From positions 1 through 5,534 of the forward strand of contig CAIXOY010000616.1 of NCBI GenBank assembly GCA_903921135.1: a stretch of DNA of 5,534 bases, given 5' to 3'. Below the pieces are notes generated by a model. That model was not told the DNA's origin. It saw nothing but the letters and a program-made list of their open reading frames with translations, and searched no databases. The stretch comes from an uncultured Gammaproteobacteria bacterium (GTDB lineage: Bacteria > Pseudomonadota > Gammaproteobacteria > Pseudomonadales > UBA5518). Made by a program: the position numbers and the translations under genes. This document shows, in pieces, positions 5,111-5,534 of the stretch. Positions within the stretch are counted from its first letter, which is position 1; every line of letters starts with the position of its first letter.

Positions 5111-5534
5111 GCAAGGCGCGGCGCCCCGTGGTGTCAGTGTGCATCGCCAACTACAACGGCGAGCATCTGCTCGATGCCTGCATCGGCTCGGTGCTGGCGC
5201 AGGAAAACGCGCCGCCTTTCGAGATCATCGTTCACGACGATGCCTCCACCGACCGCTCGCTCGAGGTGCTCGCGCGGTACCCTTCGGTGCGGGTGCTGGC
5301 TTTCGCCGAGAACGCCGGTTTTTGCGTCAGCAACAACCGGATGGCGGAGGTTGCCGAAGGCGAACACCTTTTGCTCCTGAACAACGATGCAACGATCTCC
5401 CCTGACGCACTGGCCGCGCTTTGCGCACGGTCAGAAGCGTTGAAGAACCACAGCATCCTCGGTTTGCCGCAATCCGACGCCTCCGACGGCAAGCTGATCG
5501 ACCGTGGCTGCTGGCTCGACTGGATGATGAATCC
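5107..5534 (+). CDS. GT2-family glycosyltransferase, N-terminal part (runs off right edge)
   Basis: 142 complete codons are present. The GT-A nucleotide-sugar domain is clear: a first strand VVSVCIANYNG (residues 8-18), the helix with SVLAQ, EIIVHDDASTDRSLEVL (39-55, with the DD-STD motif), RVLAFAENAGFCVSNNRM (62-79) and LLLLNNDATISPDAL (88-102), where the LNND block takes the DXD role in metal and nucleotide-sugar binding. The GF--SNN and LLNND blocks are like those of rhamnosyltransferase-type GT2 enzymes (WbbL-like), which act on lipid-linked O-antigen or wall glycan precursors; the exact sugar is not determinable. The ATG at 5107 has AAGG (5096-5099) at 7 bases; in-frame GTG codons at 5089 and 5092 are less likely starts. 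It is 55 bases after the GT4 stop, in the same direction, and shares ATGA with the 23-codon frame. Confidence 0.9.
   Translation, partial: MSKARRPVVSVCIANYNGEHLLDACIGSVLAQENAPPFEIIVHDDASTDRSLEVLARYPSVRVLAFAENAGFCVSNNRMAEVAEGEHLLLLNNDATISPDALAALCARSEALKNHSILGLPQSDASDGKLIDRGCWLDWMMN

Overview
The window is a high-GC (about two thirds by eye) bacterial chromosomal segment. The gene order on the left, ampE-ampD-DUF1631 reading leftward and divergent from nadC, followed by a tRNA-Thr, matches the arrangement I recall around nadC in Pseudomonas and related Gammaproteobacteria. The source is therefore most likely a high-GC gammaproteobacterium; the genus cannot be called from the sequence alone.

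Layout. Positions 1-2330 are a leftward unit: a DUF1631 protein of unknown function (663-2330), ampD (89-649, murein-recycling amidase) and the first 19 codons of an ampE-like membrane protein (1-57). The genes are 13 and 31 bases apart, so probably one operon. Positions 2331-2600 are a divergent control region with a candidate promoter on each side. The rightward side has an extended -10 (TGCTACAAT) abutted by a 7-bp inverted repeat that looks like an operator. Positions 2601-3736 are a rightward unit, nadC (quinolinate phosphoribosyltransferase, NAD synthesis) overlapping by one base a small DUF503 gene. A tRNA-Thr(CGT) with encoded CCA (3786-3861) lies on the minus strand, convergent to DUF503, and has a strong promoter of its own at 3874-3902.

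From 3930 rightward a glycosyltransferase cluster begins: a GT4 (GT-B fold) enzyme at 3930-5051 and a GT2 (GT-A fold) enzyme from 5107 running off the edge. They are probably part of a surface-polysaccharide or glycoconjugate locus. Between them a 23-codon frame (5039-5110) overlaps both neighbours and resembles a shortened GT4 N-terminus; it is a gene remnant or a coupling ORF.

The left half is housekeeping (cell-wall recycling and NAD synthesis) and the tRNA marks the switch to accessory surface-sugar genes. I see no mobile element, CRISPR array or obviously new multi-gene system. The most interesting points are the nadC promoter palindrome, the 23-codon overlapping frame and the tRNA boundary. 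All coordinates come from reading the sequence; no database search was run.
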